A stretch of DNA of 64,000 nt. Origin: JAUYQR01 sp963822435 (GTDB lineage Bacteria; Pseudomonadota; Alphaproteobacteria; Rhodobacterales; Rhodobacteraceae). Below are positions 8,378-16,339 of the stretch, one piece after another. The stretch's first letter is position 1. Every line of letters begins with the position of its first letter. The notes under the pieces are model-generated. The model worked only from the letters and a program-made list of their open reading frames with translations. It ran no database searches and was not told the origin of the DNA. Position numbers and translations under genes: made by a program. The stretch spans positions 62,001 to 126,000 of the forward strand of contig CAWGHN010000001.1 of the NCBI GenBank assembly GCA_963822435.1, in the 5' to 3' direction.

Positions 8378-9313
8378 TCAGGCGTGGGCCGGCAGATCGC
8401 CGCGATGCACGCCGACGCCGGGCAGCTTGCCCACGGTCTGCGGGCCGCAATCCACCAGGCGAAACGCCTCGGGGTCGGCGAAGAGCGCGCGCAGCAGGCG
8501 GTTGGTCAGCGCATGACCCGCTCGGTCACCGGTGTAGCGCCCAAGGATCGGGCCACCCGCCAACGCAAGGTCGCCGACCGCATCCAGCATCTTGTGGCGC
8601 ACCGGTTCGTCGGCGTGACGCAAACCGCCGGGCGAAAGCACGTCGGCGCCCTTGAACACCACGGCGTTTTCCAGCGTGCCGCCAAGGGCAAGACCACGTT
8701 CGCGCATCGCATCGACATCGGCCTGACGGCAGAAGGTGCGGCTGTCGGAGAGTTCGCGCACGAAGGCGCCGTTCGCCATGTTCAACCGGCGGCTTTGTGT
8801 GCCGATCGCGGCATCGGAGAACGAGATGCGAAAGTCGATTTCCAGCATGTCGGCGGGGTCGAGACGAGCAATGGCCTCGCCGTCGCGCACTTCGACCGAT
8901 TTCAGCACGCGGATCGCACGCACCGGGGCGGCCTGTTCGCGGATGCCGCGGAAAATGAAAGCCTGCACGAACGGCATCGCCGAGCCATCAAGGATCGGAA
9001 CCTCGGGGCCGTCGATTTCGATCAGGGCGTTGTGGATGGCCGAACCGGCAAGCGCAGCCATGATGTGTTCAATGGTCGACACCGACACGCCGGCCTTGTT
9101 TTCGACCAGCGTGCACAGCTTTGACGGCACGACGGCATCCCACCGTGCAGGGATCAGCGCGTCACGGTCGGTCACGTCGGTGCGGCGAAACCAGATCCCG
9201 TAATCAGCCGAAGCCGGGCGCACCACCATGCGAACCGGCGCACCGCTGTGCAGGCCGGTGCCGGTAAATGTGACCGCGCTTTTCAGGGTATTCTGCAACG
9301 TCTGACCTCTCAT
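8378..9313 (-). CDS. lpxC: UDP-3-O-acyl-N-acetylglucosamine deacetylase LpxC
   Basis: Zinc deacetylase catalysing the first committed step of lipid A synthesis. 311 residues starting MRGQTLQNTLKSAVTFTGTG. The zinc ligands are visible: His83 in TIEHIMAAL, and His240 and Asp244 in RHKMLDAVGDL. The final catalytic His is in GVHRGDLPAHA. Follows ftsZ on the minus strand, as in most proteobacterial division clusters, but is separated from it by a terminator, so it should have its own promoter in the 9314-9440 interval. Confidence 0.97.
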   Translation of the reverse strand: MRGQTLQNTLKSAVTFTGTGLHSGAPVRMVVRPASADYGIWFRRTDVTDRDALIPARWDAVVPSKLCTLVENKAGVSVSTIEHIMAALAGSAIHNALIEIDGPEVPILDGSAMPFVQAFIFRGIREQAAPVRAIRVLKSVEVRDGEAIARLDPADMLEIDFRISFSDAAIGTQSRRLNMANGAFVRELSDSRTFCRQADVDAMRERGLALGGTLENAVVFKGADVLSPGGLRHADEPVRHKMLDAVGDLALAGGPILGRYTGDRAGHALTNRLLRALFADPEAFRLVDCGPQTVGKLPGVGVHRGDLPAHA

Positions 9314-9440
9314 GGAGCGCGATACAGTGCCACGCCCCTTCCGGTGATGAAGTAGACAAGGAAGCCTTAAAGCTCAACTCACACATTGTAACGGTATGTG
9401 ACAGTTGGCTTCGTTTCGGCAACGCATTGGTTTAAAACGC

Positions 9441-9465
9441 AAAAGACCCGGACAACCGGGCCTTT
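9441..9465 (-). terminator. Intrinsic terminator after ftsZ
   Basis: Read on the minus strand: GGCCCGG-TTG-TCCGGGTC stem-loop followed by TTTTGCG, 24 bases after the ftsZ stop codon. It separates ftsZ from lpxC. Confidence 0.75.
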
Positions 9466-9488
9466 CGCAACCTCTGTTACAGCTTTTC

Positions 9489-11156
9489 TCAGTTCGCCTG
9501 GCGGCGCAGGAAGGCTGGAATTTCAATACGCTCCTGATCTGCGCTTGGCTCGGGCTCGTCATCGTAGGCGGTGACGGGGGGCTGCTGGCGGGCAACCTGC
9601 TGGGCCGGGCGGTCGGTCGCGGTTTCCAGATGGCCAGCCATGCGGTTGATCAGCGATCCGATGCCAAAGCGGGCCTTTTGCCCCGCAGCGGCGGCGGCCG
9701 CGGCGGCAGATGCAGCGCCCATCGGGCGGGCAACGGGTGCGGCCGCCGCGCGGGCGTTGGTCGGCACGCGACCGACAGCCTGCTGCAGACGCGCCAGCGC
9801 CTCGGGCGAGGGTTGACCGGCGACGCGCGGACGCGGTGCCACGAATTCACCCGGATCAGCCTCGATCGAGGCGGCGACGGTGCGAACGGCGGGGGCAGCG
9901 GCCTGCGGCCGGTAGACCGGAGGCGGCAGGCCATCGTTGGCCACCACATCGTCACGACCGGCGTTCATCGCATCGAAAAGATCACCATCGTTGTCGTCCA
10001 TGTCCTGCGCGGCCATCGGCACTTCGATCGGTGCGGCGGCGACGGGGGCCGGCATCGGAGCAGGTTTCGGAGCCGGCGGCACATACTGCGGCGCGGGCGC
10101 GCGGGCATGTTCGACCGGAGCGGGGTTCAGCGTCAGCGGCGCGGCCATCGAGCGGCGCGCAACCGGTGTTTCAGCGCGCGAGGCTGCCGTGGCGTCGATG
10201 CCGGTGGCGACGACGGACACCCGCAGGCGGCCTTCCATCGAGGTATCCAGCGTGGAGCCGACAATGATGTTCGCGTCGGGATCGACCTTTTCGCGGATGA
10301 TATTGGCGGCCTCGTCCAGTTCGAACAGCGTCAGGTCATGGCCGCCGGTGATGTTGATCAGCACACCCTTGGCGCCGTGCAGGCTGATTTCGTCCAGAAG
10401 CGGGTTGGCGATGGCCTTTTCGGCGGCCTGGATCGCGCGGTCGTCGCCGGTGGCTTCGCCGGTGCCCATCATCGCCTTGCCCATCTCGTCCATCACGGCG
10501 CGCACGTCGGCGAAATCGAGGTTGATCAGGCCGGGGCGCACCATCAGGTCGGTCACGCCCTTGACGCCCTGATACAGCACGTCGTCCGCCATCGCGAAGG
10601 CTTCGGTGAACGTGGTGCGTTCGTTGGCCAGCCGGAACAGGTTCTGGTTCGGGATGATGATCAGCGTGTCGACCACCTTTTGCAGCGCGTCGATGCCCTC
10701 TTCGGCCTGACGCATCCGCTTGCCGCCTTCGAACTGGAAGGGCTTGGTCACGACGCCGACGGTCAGCACACCCAATTCACGCGCCGCCTGCGCGATGATC
10801 GGGGCCGCACCGGTGCCGGTGCCGCCACCCATCCCGGCGGTGATGAAGCACATGTGCGCGCCCGCCAGATGATCGACGATCTCTTCGATGGTTTCTTCAG
10901 CGGCAGCCGCCCCAACCGAGGGGCGCGCGCCGGCACCAAGACCTTCGGTGACCTTGACGCCAATCTGGATGCGGCTGTGCGCGCGGCTTTGCTGCAGCGC
11001 CTGGGCATCGGTGTTGGCCACGACGAACTCGACCCCTTCGAGGTTCTTGTCGATCATGTTGTTGACGGCGTTCCCGCCCGCCCCGCCCACACCGAACACC
11101 GTGATACGCGGCTTCAGCTCTTCACGCTCGTTGGTCATCGTCAGATTGAGTGCCAT
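9489..11156 (-). CDS. ftsZ: Cell division protein FtsZ
   Basis: Tubulin-like GTPase forming the Z ring. 555 residues, long because alphaproteobacterial FtsZ has an extended disordered linker. Globular domain 15-335 with GVGGAGGNAVNNM near residue 22 and the tubulin signature GGGTGTGAAP at 110-118; T7 loop INLDFADVRAVM; then a Pro/Ala-rich linker of roughly 200 residues (PAPQYVPPAPKPAPMPAP) and the conserved C-terminal peptide RIEIPAFLRRQ that binds FtsA and other anchors. It is preceded by a 206-base gap with a terminator for ftsA and possible regulatory sites, so it is probably transcribed from its own promoter. Confidence 0.98.
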   Translation of the reverse strand: MALNLTMTNEREELKPRITVFGVGGAGGNAVNNMIDKNLEGVEFVVANTDAQALQQSRAHSRIQIGVKVTEGLGAGARPSVGAAAAEETIEEIVDHLAGAHMCFITAGMGGGTGTGAAPIIAQAARELGVLTVGVVTKPFQFEGGKRMRQAEEGIDALQKVVDTLIIIPNQNLFRLANERTTFTEAFAMADDVLYQGVKGVTDLMVRPGLINLDFADVRAVMDEMGKAMMGTGEATGDDRAIQAAEKAIANPLLDEISLHGAKGVLINITGGHDLTLFELDEAANIIREKVDPDANIIVGSTLDTSMEGRLRVSVVATGIDATAASRAETPVARRSMAAPLTLNPAPVEHARAPAPQYVPPAPKPAPMPAPVAAAPIEVPMAAQDMDDNDGDLFDAMNAGRDDVVANDGLPPPVYRPQAAAPAVRTVAASIEADPGEFVAPRPRVAGQPSPEALARLQQAVGRVPTNARAAAAPVARPMGAASAAAAAAAAGQKARFGIGSLINRMAGHLETATDRPAQQVARQQPPVTAYDDEPEPSADQERIEIPAFLRRQAN

Positions 11157-11240
11157 GGGTTGTTGCCTGTCCGTTTTTTATGACGCCGCGTTCTGTGCCA
11201 AACCTTCGGAATCGCCTGTCCCGGGCGTGTAAAGGCCGAC

Positions 11241-11278
11241 TTATCCCCGAATCTATCCACAAAGTGACCAAAGGTCAC
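11241..11278. promoter_or_regulatory. Possible DnaA boxes, GANTC site and palindrome upstream of ftsZ
   Basis: Upstream of ftsZ are TTATCCCCG (11241-11249) and CTATCCACA (11253-11261); the second differs from the DnaA box consensus TTATCCACA at one base. GAATC sites, the CcrM methylation target GANTC, lie at 11249-11253 and 11209-11213. A perfect palindrome GTGACC-AAA-GGTCAC spans 11264-11278. In Caulobacter, DnaA and CcrM methylation both affect ftsZ transcription; the same logic here is inference. Confidence 0.45.
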
Positions 11279-11281
11279 GTA

Positions 11282-11316
11282 GAAAAACCGCAAACTCCCC
11301 AAAATATGGGGGTTTG
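11282..11316 (-). terminator. Intrinsic terminator after ftsA
   Basis: On the minus strand: CAAACCCCCA-TATTT-TGGGGAGTTTG stem (one bulged base) followed after three bases by TTTTTC. Lies 47 bases past the ftsA stop and ends the ftsQ-ftsA transcript before ftsZ. Confidence 0.75.
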
Positions 11317-11362
11317 TTGCGTATATCCGCCGTTATCTGGGCGGAGCGTCCGGATGTTGCGG

Positions 11363-12694
11363 TTACCAGTTGTCCTTGAACCATTTGACGGCCCTTCTGA
11401 GCGACCTTGCCGGGTAGCGTTCGGCCGGGATCTCGAAATCCCACCACTCGTCCTGCGGGTGCGCGGCAAAGAGGCAAAGCCCCACGGCGCTGGCAAACGC
11501 GGCCCCTGTCGCCGCCTGCGGCAAGCCCTGCACCCGGAGCGGGCGGCCAAGGCGGACGCGCTGGCCGAGGATGCGGGACGCGAGGCCATCAAGGCCGGGG
11601 ATCAGGCTGCCGCCGCCGGTCAGCACGATCTGCTGGCTGGGCAGGTGGTCAAAGCCCGCGACGTCAAGCCGGGCGCGGACCTCTTCCAGGATCTCCTCGA
11701 CGCGGGGGCGCATGATGCCAATGAGTTCGGTCCGGCTGATCTGCCGGCGGTCCTTTTCCCAGTCGCCGCTGTCGCCACCGATGTCGATCATCTCGCGGTC
11801 GTCCATTCCGGTGGCGTAAAGCCCGCCGTGCCGCGTCTTGATGCGTTCCGCGGTGGTGACCGGGATTTGCAGGCCTTTGGAGATGTCGGAGGTGACGTGA
11901 TCGCCGCCCATCCGCACAGAATCGGCGTAGATCATGTGTTTCTTCATGAACACCGACAGGCCCGTTGCCCCGCCGCCCATGTCGATGCAGGCGGCACCAA
12001 GCTCCTGCTCGTCCTCGACGAGACTGGAGATGCCCGACACATAGGCCGACGACGCGATGCCGGCGAGTTCAAGGTCGCAGCGCTTGATGCAGTAGAGCAG
12101 GTTCTGCACCACATCGCCGTCGACCGACAGCAGGTGCATGTCGCACGACAGCTTGTTGCCGATCTGGCCGCGCGGGTCGCCAAGGCCCGAGCGATGATCC
12201 AGCGCGAAGTTGACGGGCTGGGCGTGCAACACTTCGCGGCCCGGCCCGATGTCGGGCACGTCACAGGCGGCCAGCGCGCGGGCCACGTCCTGTTCGGTGA
12301 CGACCGAGTCCTGCAATTCCCATTCACCAACAAGGCCATAGCTGCGCGGTTCGGCCCCGGCAAAGCAGGCGATGACGTGGTCAACGCGGACGTTGGCCAT
12401 TTTCTGCGCGGCCTGCACGGCGGTGCGGATCGCGCGCTCGGTCTCGTTCATCACGGATATTTCGCCAAAGCGCACGCCCCGCGACCGGGTGGTGGCCGCG
12501 CCGATCACGCGGAACTGGCTTTGCCCCGCCATCGGCCCGACGCCATCCTGTTCGCGCATGTCAGGCCCGTCAAACCGCAGGATCAGGCAGGCGATCTTTG
12601 AGGTGCCGACGTCCAGAATGGCGATCACGCCGCGCTGCATGGCGGCCTTGCGCATGTTCCGCATCGCACGTTGGGAAGTATAGAGATCGGTCAC
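11363..12694 (-). CDS. ftsA: Cell division protein FtsA
   Basis: Actin-like membrane anchor of the Z ring, 443 residues. Actin-fold motifs: phosphate-1 region AILDVGTSKIACLIL near the N terminus, phosphate-2 region ACIDMGGGATGLSVF mid-protein, adenosine motif VLTGGGSLIPGLDGLA near 370. The C terminus, RRAVKWFKDNW, is the amphipathic membrane-targeting helix. The proposed start is the GTG at 12694, which overlaps the ftsQ stop (GTGA); ATG codons follow at residues 11 and 14, so the start could be slightly later. Translational coupling with ftsQ is likely. Confidence 0.96.
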   Translation of the reverse strand: MTDLYTSQRAMRNMRKAAMQRGVIAILDVGTSKIACLILRFDGPDMREQDGVGPMAGQSQFRVIGAATTRSRGVRFGEISVMNETERAIRTAVQAAQKMANVRVDHVIACFAGAEPRSYGLVGEWELQDSVVTEQDVARALAACDVPDIGPGREVLHAQPVNFALDHRSGLGDPRGQIGNKLSCDMHLLSVDGDVVQNLLYCIKRCDLELAGIASSAYVSGISSLVEDEQELGAACIDMGGGATGLSVFMKKHMIYADSVRMGGDHVTSDISKGLQIPVTTAERIKTRHGGLYATGMDDREMIDIGGDSGDWEKDRRQISRTELIGIMRPRVEEILEEVRARLDVAGFDHLPSQQIVLTGGGSLIPGLDGLASRILGQRVRLGRPLRVQGLPQAATGAAFASAVGLCLFAAHPQDEWWDFEIPAERYPARSLRRAVKWFKDNW

Positions 12695-13593
12695 AGTTCG
12701 TTCTCCACGGTGTCAATGCCCTGAGCCTGACGCATCTGGCCAAGGGCGTATGGGGTGAGACGCAGGACCGGGCGGTGGTCGATGCGCAGGTCGATGGCGG
12801 TAAGGTCGCGGTTCATGATGTCTTGCACATGGTCAAGCGCCAGCAGGCGTTCGAGCGCGCGGACAGGGTTCTTTTCGGGCAGCATGATGCGCTGGTCGCG
12901 GTCAAGCACGATATCCCAGCGCCGTTCGCCCATCCGCACCAAGCCACGGATGCGCGGCTCCAACGGGCCGGCGGCGGCGATCAGGTCCAGCGCCTCGGGC
13001 GCGGCGGCGTCGGCACCTGTTCCGGCGATCAGCGGCAGATCGGGGCGGTCGGTCCGCGCCACAAGCCCTGCAACGCGGTGGCCGGTGTCATCGAGCAGGG
13101 TCAGCCCGTCTTCGGTGCGCCACACGGCGACGGGAACGCGTTCGGTGATCACCACCTGCAGCACCCCGCCCGAACGCACGCGCAGTTCGGCCTGCTTGAC
13201 CGCATCCAGCGCCTCGATCCGTTCGCGCGCCGCATTCAGGTCGATGTCAAACGACGATTGCGGCAGGTCGATGCCAAGCCGCATCCGCACCGCTTCGGCC
13301 AGATCCTCGGACGCGCCTTCGATCCGCGCCAGCGACACGCGAAACTCGGGGCGATCCTCGAACTGGTCGCGCAGGTCGGTAAAGGTCTGCACCACCGCGG
13401 CCCGGTTCGGTTCATGCGCAAAGAACAGCGCCACCGCGCCAAGCACGGCAAAGGTCGGCAGGCCGGTGCGGATCAGCATCCGCAAATGCGGCGTCAGCAT
13501 CACGCGTTGCAGACGGTAGGCCCAGCGGCTGGGCGCCGGGTCGCGCAGGGTGCGGCTTTGCACCCGCTCGCGCCGTGCGCTCAACGGTTGCAT
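12691..13593 (-). CDS. ftsQ: Cell division protein FtsQ
   Basis: Bitopic divisome protein, 300 residues from the ATG at 13593. A cytoplasmic Arg-rich head (MQPLSARRERVQSRTL) is followed by one membrane segment (about 42-59, FAVLGAVALFFA), a POTRA domain (about 80-150, with QAELRVRSGGVLQVVITERVPVAVW) and the FtsQ domain ending near LRLTPYALGQM. The start overlaps the end of ddl by 13 bases, and the stop overlaps the ftsA start, giving a tight ddl-ftsQ-ftsA order. The frame is open further upstream inside ddl, but no family similarity is seen there. Confidence 0.95.
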   Translation of the reverse strand: MQPLSARRERVQSRTLRDPAPSRWAYRLQRVMLTPHLRMLIRTGLPTFAVLGAVALFFAHEPNRAAVVQTFTDLRDQFEDRPEFRVSLARIEGASEDLAEAVRMRLGIDLPQSSFDIDLNAARERIEALDAVKQAELRVRSGGVLQVVITERVPVAVWRTEDGLTLLDDTGHRVAGLVARTDRPDLPLIAGTGADAAAPEALDLIAAAGPLEPRIRGLVRMGERRWDIVLDRDQRIMLPEKNPVRALERLLALDHVQDIMNRDLTAIDLRIDHRPVLRLTPYALGQMRQAQGIDTVENEL

Positions 13594-14516
13594 GATGCGT
13601 CCCTCACCATCCAGGCGCAGAATTCCGGGAACCCGATGCCCCGCATCGCCGCCTGTTCGGGGGCCAGCGAGGTTGGCGTCATGCCGGGCTGGGTGTTGGT
13701 TTCCAGAAGGATCAGGCCATCGAGCCCCCCCTTCTCTTTCCAAAGCGCCTCGTCCCAGCGAAAGTCGGTGCGGCTGACACCACGGCAGCCGAGCGCGCGA
13801 TGGGCACGCAGCGCATAGTCAAGGCAGGCGGCCTCGATTTCGGCGGGGATGTTCGCGGGGCAGTCGTGGCGGCTGCCGCCGGGCTTGTATTTGGCGTCAT
13901 AGTCATACCAGCCGTCGGTGATGATGTCGGTCACGCCAAGCGCGCGGTCGCCCATCACCGTGGTCGTCAACTCGCGTCCTGGCGCATAGGTTTCGACCAT
14001 CACCGTGTCGGGCATCGTCGCGGCAAGGCGCGGCGCGTTCGATCCGGGATGCACGATATAGACCCCGACCGACGAGCCTTCGTTGTTCGGCTTGACGACA
14101 TAGGGCGGCGGCAGCACATGCCCGGCCTCCACCGCGTCGCGGGTGGCCAGCACGCTGGTCACGATCGGCAGACCGGCGGCGGCGTAGACTTCCTTGGACT
14201 TCGCCTTGTCCATCGCCAGCGCCGAGGCCAGCACGCCCGAATGGGTGTAAGGCAGGCCCAGCCATTCCAGCATGCCCTGCACGCAGCCATCTTCGCCCCA
14301 GCGGCCATGCAGCGCGTTGAAACAGACATCGGGCTTGATGGCAGACAGACGTGCGGGAAGATCGCGGTCGCAATCGACCTCGACCACCTCATACCCCGCC
14401 TCCCTGAGGGCCTTGGCACATTCATGCCCAGAGACAAGTGACACGTCCCGCTCTGCGGAAGGCCCACCCATCAACACCGCCACTCTGGAGGGCATCCCGC
14501 TCGATGCACCCGCCAT
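13581..14516 (-). CDS. ddl: D-alanine--D-alanine ligase
   Basis: ATP-grasp ligase making the D-Ala-D-Ala terminus of peptidoglycan precursor. 311 residues. N-terminal VAVLMGGPSAERDVSLVSG; ATP-binding part PPYVVKPNNEGSSVGVYIV; metal and substrate region RTDFRWDEALWKEKGGLDGLILLETNTQPGMTPTSLAPEQA. The start at 14516 is chosen over the in-frame ATG at 14495 because a GAGG ribosome-binding site lies 8-9 bases upstream. It sits between murB and ftsQ, as usual in the division cluster. Confidence 0.96.
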   Translation of the reverse strand: MAGASSGMPSRVAVLMGGPSAERDVSLVSGHECAKALREAGYEVVEVDCDRDLPARLSAIKPDVCFNALHGRWGEDGCVQGMLEWLGLPYTHSGVLASALAMDKAKSKEVYAAAGLPIVTSVLATRDAVEAGHVLPPPYVVKPNNEGSSVGVYIVHPGSNAPRLAATMPDTVMVETYAPGRELTTTVMGDRALGVTDIITDGWYDYDAKYKPGGSRHDCPANIPAEIEAACLDYALRAHRALGCRGVSRTDFRWDEALWKEKGGLDGLILLETNTQPGMTPTSLAPEQAAMRGIGFPEFCAWMVRDASCNR

Positions 14517-14556
14517 TTACTGCCTCATCCGGACCTTTGGTGGCCCGTGATATTTG

Positions 14557-15483
14557 TTATTTGTGCGAGTATTCTCCGACCCGCATGATTTCCCACTCTA
14601 GCGTGATACCGCTCTGTTGGAAAACCCTTTTTCGCACATCCTCCCCCAGATTTTCCAGATCGGCGGCGGTGGCCCCCCCGATGTTGATCAGAAAGTTGGA
14701 ATGTTTGGGCGACATCTGCGCCCCGCCAAGGGTCGCACCGCGCAAACCGGCGTCGTCGATGACTTTCCAGGCCTTCAGCTCGTGGCTGTCATCGGCCCGC
14801 CCGGTAGAGGAAAACCCGGCCGGATTACGGAAGGTGGACCCGGCGCTGCGGTCCCTGGTCGGCTGGCTGGCGTCGCGGCGGGCGATCTGGTCGGCCATCC
14901 GCGCCTCCAGCGCCGCCGGGTCGCCTGCGTCGGCGCGGAAGGTGGCCGCGACGATCACCGCGCCGTCGGGCAAGGTGCTTTGGCGGTAGGCAAGGTGCAG
15001 ATCGGCCGCGGGCAGGTCGACGATCTGCCCGCGGCGCAGGATCACGCGGGCGGACATCAGGTGATCGGCCACATAAGACCCATAGCAGCCCGCATTCATC
15101 CTGACCGCGCCACCGATGGAGCCGGGAATGGTGCGCAGGAATGTCAGGTCCAGCCCCGCCTCGGCCGCCCGTTTCGCCACATGCGCATCCAGTGCTGCCG
15201 CGCCGGTGGTAACCGTGTCGCCGTCGACCGTGATCGCGTTGAACCCTCGGCCAAGCCGGATCACCACGGCGCGGATGCCACCGTCGCGCACGATCAGGTT
15301 CGACCCGACACCCATCGGAAACACCGGCACGGCGGGATCAAGTGCTGCGAGGAAGGCCGCAAGATCAGCCTCGTCGGCCGGTTGGAACAGCCAGTCGGCC
15401 GGGCCGCCGACGCGCAGCCAGGTCAGATCGGCAAGCGGGCGGTCGGGCGTCAGGGCACCGCGAGGAGTGGGCATGTCGGTCAT
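14557..15483 (-). CDS. murB: UDP-N-acetylenolpyruvoylglucosamine reductase MurB
   Basis: FAD-dependent reductase making UDP-MurNAc. 308 residues from the ATG at 15483 (MTDMPTPRGALTPDRPLADL). FAD-binding signatures VGSNLIVRDGG and IPGSIGGAVRMNAGCYGSYV, and the catalytic segment DRSAGSTFRNPAG with the Ser that protonates the substrate. An upstream in-frame ATG 12 codons earlier (15519) looks too long. It lies 45 bases after the last of three tiny membrane-protein genes that separate it from murC. Confidence 0.96.
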   Translation of the reverse strand: MTDMPTPRGALTPDRPLADLTWLRVGGPADWLFQPADEADLAAFLAALDPAVPVFPMGVGSNLIVRDGGIRAVVIRLGRGFNAITVDGDTVTTGAAALDAHVAKRAAEAGLDLTFLRTIPGSIGGAVRMNAGCYGSYVADHLMSARVILRRGQIVDLPAADLHLAYRQSTLPDGAVIVAATFRADAGDPAALEARMADQIARRDASQPTRDRSAGSTFRNPAGFSSTGRADDSHELKAWKVIDDAGLRGATLGGAQMSPKHSNFLINIGGATAADLENLGEDVRKRVFQQSGITLEWEIMRVGEYSHK

Positions 15484-15528
15484 GCGGGCCTTGGTAGCGG
15501 TGGGGTCGCGGTCAGGCAAGAGGTGAGG

Positions 15529-15822
15529 TCAGCGCGCGGCAGACTTGCGGCGCCAGCGGTAAAGCCCGATGCCGAGGAAGGCGCCAATCAGGATGGGCGA
15601 CGCGACGATCGCGCACAGCGCCACGAACCCAAGCCCTTGGTCAAGGGTCGCGTCGACCCGTTCCCAGACAATCAGGACGAACCCGGCCAGGGCGACCAGC
15701 GGCAGGGCGATTGCCCAGCCCTGCCCCAGCCGCGTTGCCACATACCAGCTTGCCACCGCCACAACCCCGGCCACAAAGACCGCCGCGGCCACCGCCATCG
15801 GGATCAGGCTGCCCTCCATCAT
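15529..15822 (-). CDS. Small membrane protein, unknown function
   Basis: 97 residues, almost entirely hydrophobic, with about three predicted membrane segments (LIPMAVAAAVFVAGVVAVASW, GWAIALPLVALAGFVLIVW, LGFVALCAIVASPILIGAFLG) and a basic tail RWRRKSAAR. I do not recognise a named family. Its ATG overlaps the stop of the DUF2484 gene before it (ATGA), so it is almost certainly cotranslated with that gene within the murC-murB interval. A role in envelope synthesis is only suggested by position. Confidence 0.7.
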   Translation of the reverse strand: MMEGSLIPMAVAAAVFVAGVVAVASWYVATRLGQGWAIALPLVALAGFVLIVWERVDATLDQGLGFVALCAIVASPILIGAFLGIGLYRWRRKSAAR

Positions 15823-16076
15823 CCCTCGCGCGACCCGAGGCGCGACCGCACCCAGCGCCAGAAGAACACCACCGGCCAGCGCAGGATCGACGCCCCTGCC
15901 GCCAGCACCGCGATGCCGATGATCGGCCCGTGTTCATAGGTGACCCAACCCAAGAGCGGGATGCCAAGCGCGATCAGCACATAGGCCGCGCGCCAATGAT
16001 GGTCGCGCGATGGGAACATCGCGATCAGGTTCGCCAGCACCAACCAGACAAGGCACAAGGCCAGCGGCAGCATCAT
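15819..16076 (-). CDS. DUF2484 family membrane protein (second copy)
   Basis: 85 residues starting MMLPLALCLVWLVLANLIAMFP, with three short membrane segments and the pattern SxxxxRWPxxxFxRxxR near the end (SILRWPVVFFWRWVRSR). It resembles the neighbouring DUF2484 protein in length, hydrophobic pattern and the C-terminal basic patch, so the pair looks like a tandem duplication. The start overlaps the previous stop (ATGA at 16076-16073), and its stop overlaps the next start. The family's function is unknown. Confidence 0.75.
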   Translation of the reverse strand: MMLPLALCLVWLVLANLIAMFPSRDHHWRAAYVLIALGIPLLGWVTYEHGPIIGIAVLAAGASILRWPVVFFWRWVRSRLGSREG

Positions 16077-16339
16077 TTGCGCAACTCCGGCGGCAGTTCG
16101 GCGGGACGGCCAAGGGCGCGGCGCGCGAAGTACAAGAGCGGATTGCGGAACATCGACAGGAACGCGAACAGGCCCAGCGCCAGCCATATCCAGCCATGCG
16201 CGTAGGCAACCCACGCCAGCAAGACCGGGGCGGCCATCAAAAGCGCCACGCCCGGCAGCATCTGACGCTTCATCGGCAGCATCGCCACGATGGCGGCGGC
16301 AATGATCCAGACGCAGCCCAGGATGAGGGGTGTGCTCAT
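16073..16339 (-). CDS. DUF2484 family membrane protein (first copy)
   Basis: 88 residues starting MSTPLILGCVWIIAAAIVAMLP, three hydrophobic segments, then SMFRNPLLYFARRALG and PAELPPELRK, the typical ending of DUF2484 proteins, which occur between murC and murB in Rhodobacterales. The ATG overlaps the murC stop (ATGA at 16339-16336), so translation is coupled to murC. Function unknown; the conserved position inside the peptidoglycan precursor genes suggests an envelope role. Confidence 0.82.
   Translation of the reverse strand: MSTPLILGCVWIIAAAIVAMLPMKRQMLPGVALLMAAPVLLAWVAYAHGWIWLALGLFAFLSMFRNPLLYFARRALGRPAELPPELRK

Noticed and set aside
9405..11183. 592-codon plus-strand open frame over ftsZ
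   Set aside because: Antisense to ftsZ, whose GTPase motifs and C-terminal peptide are intact; no ribosome-binding site for the shadow frame.
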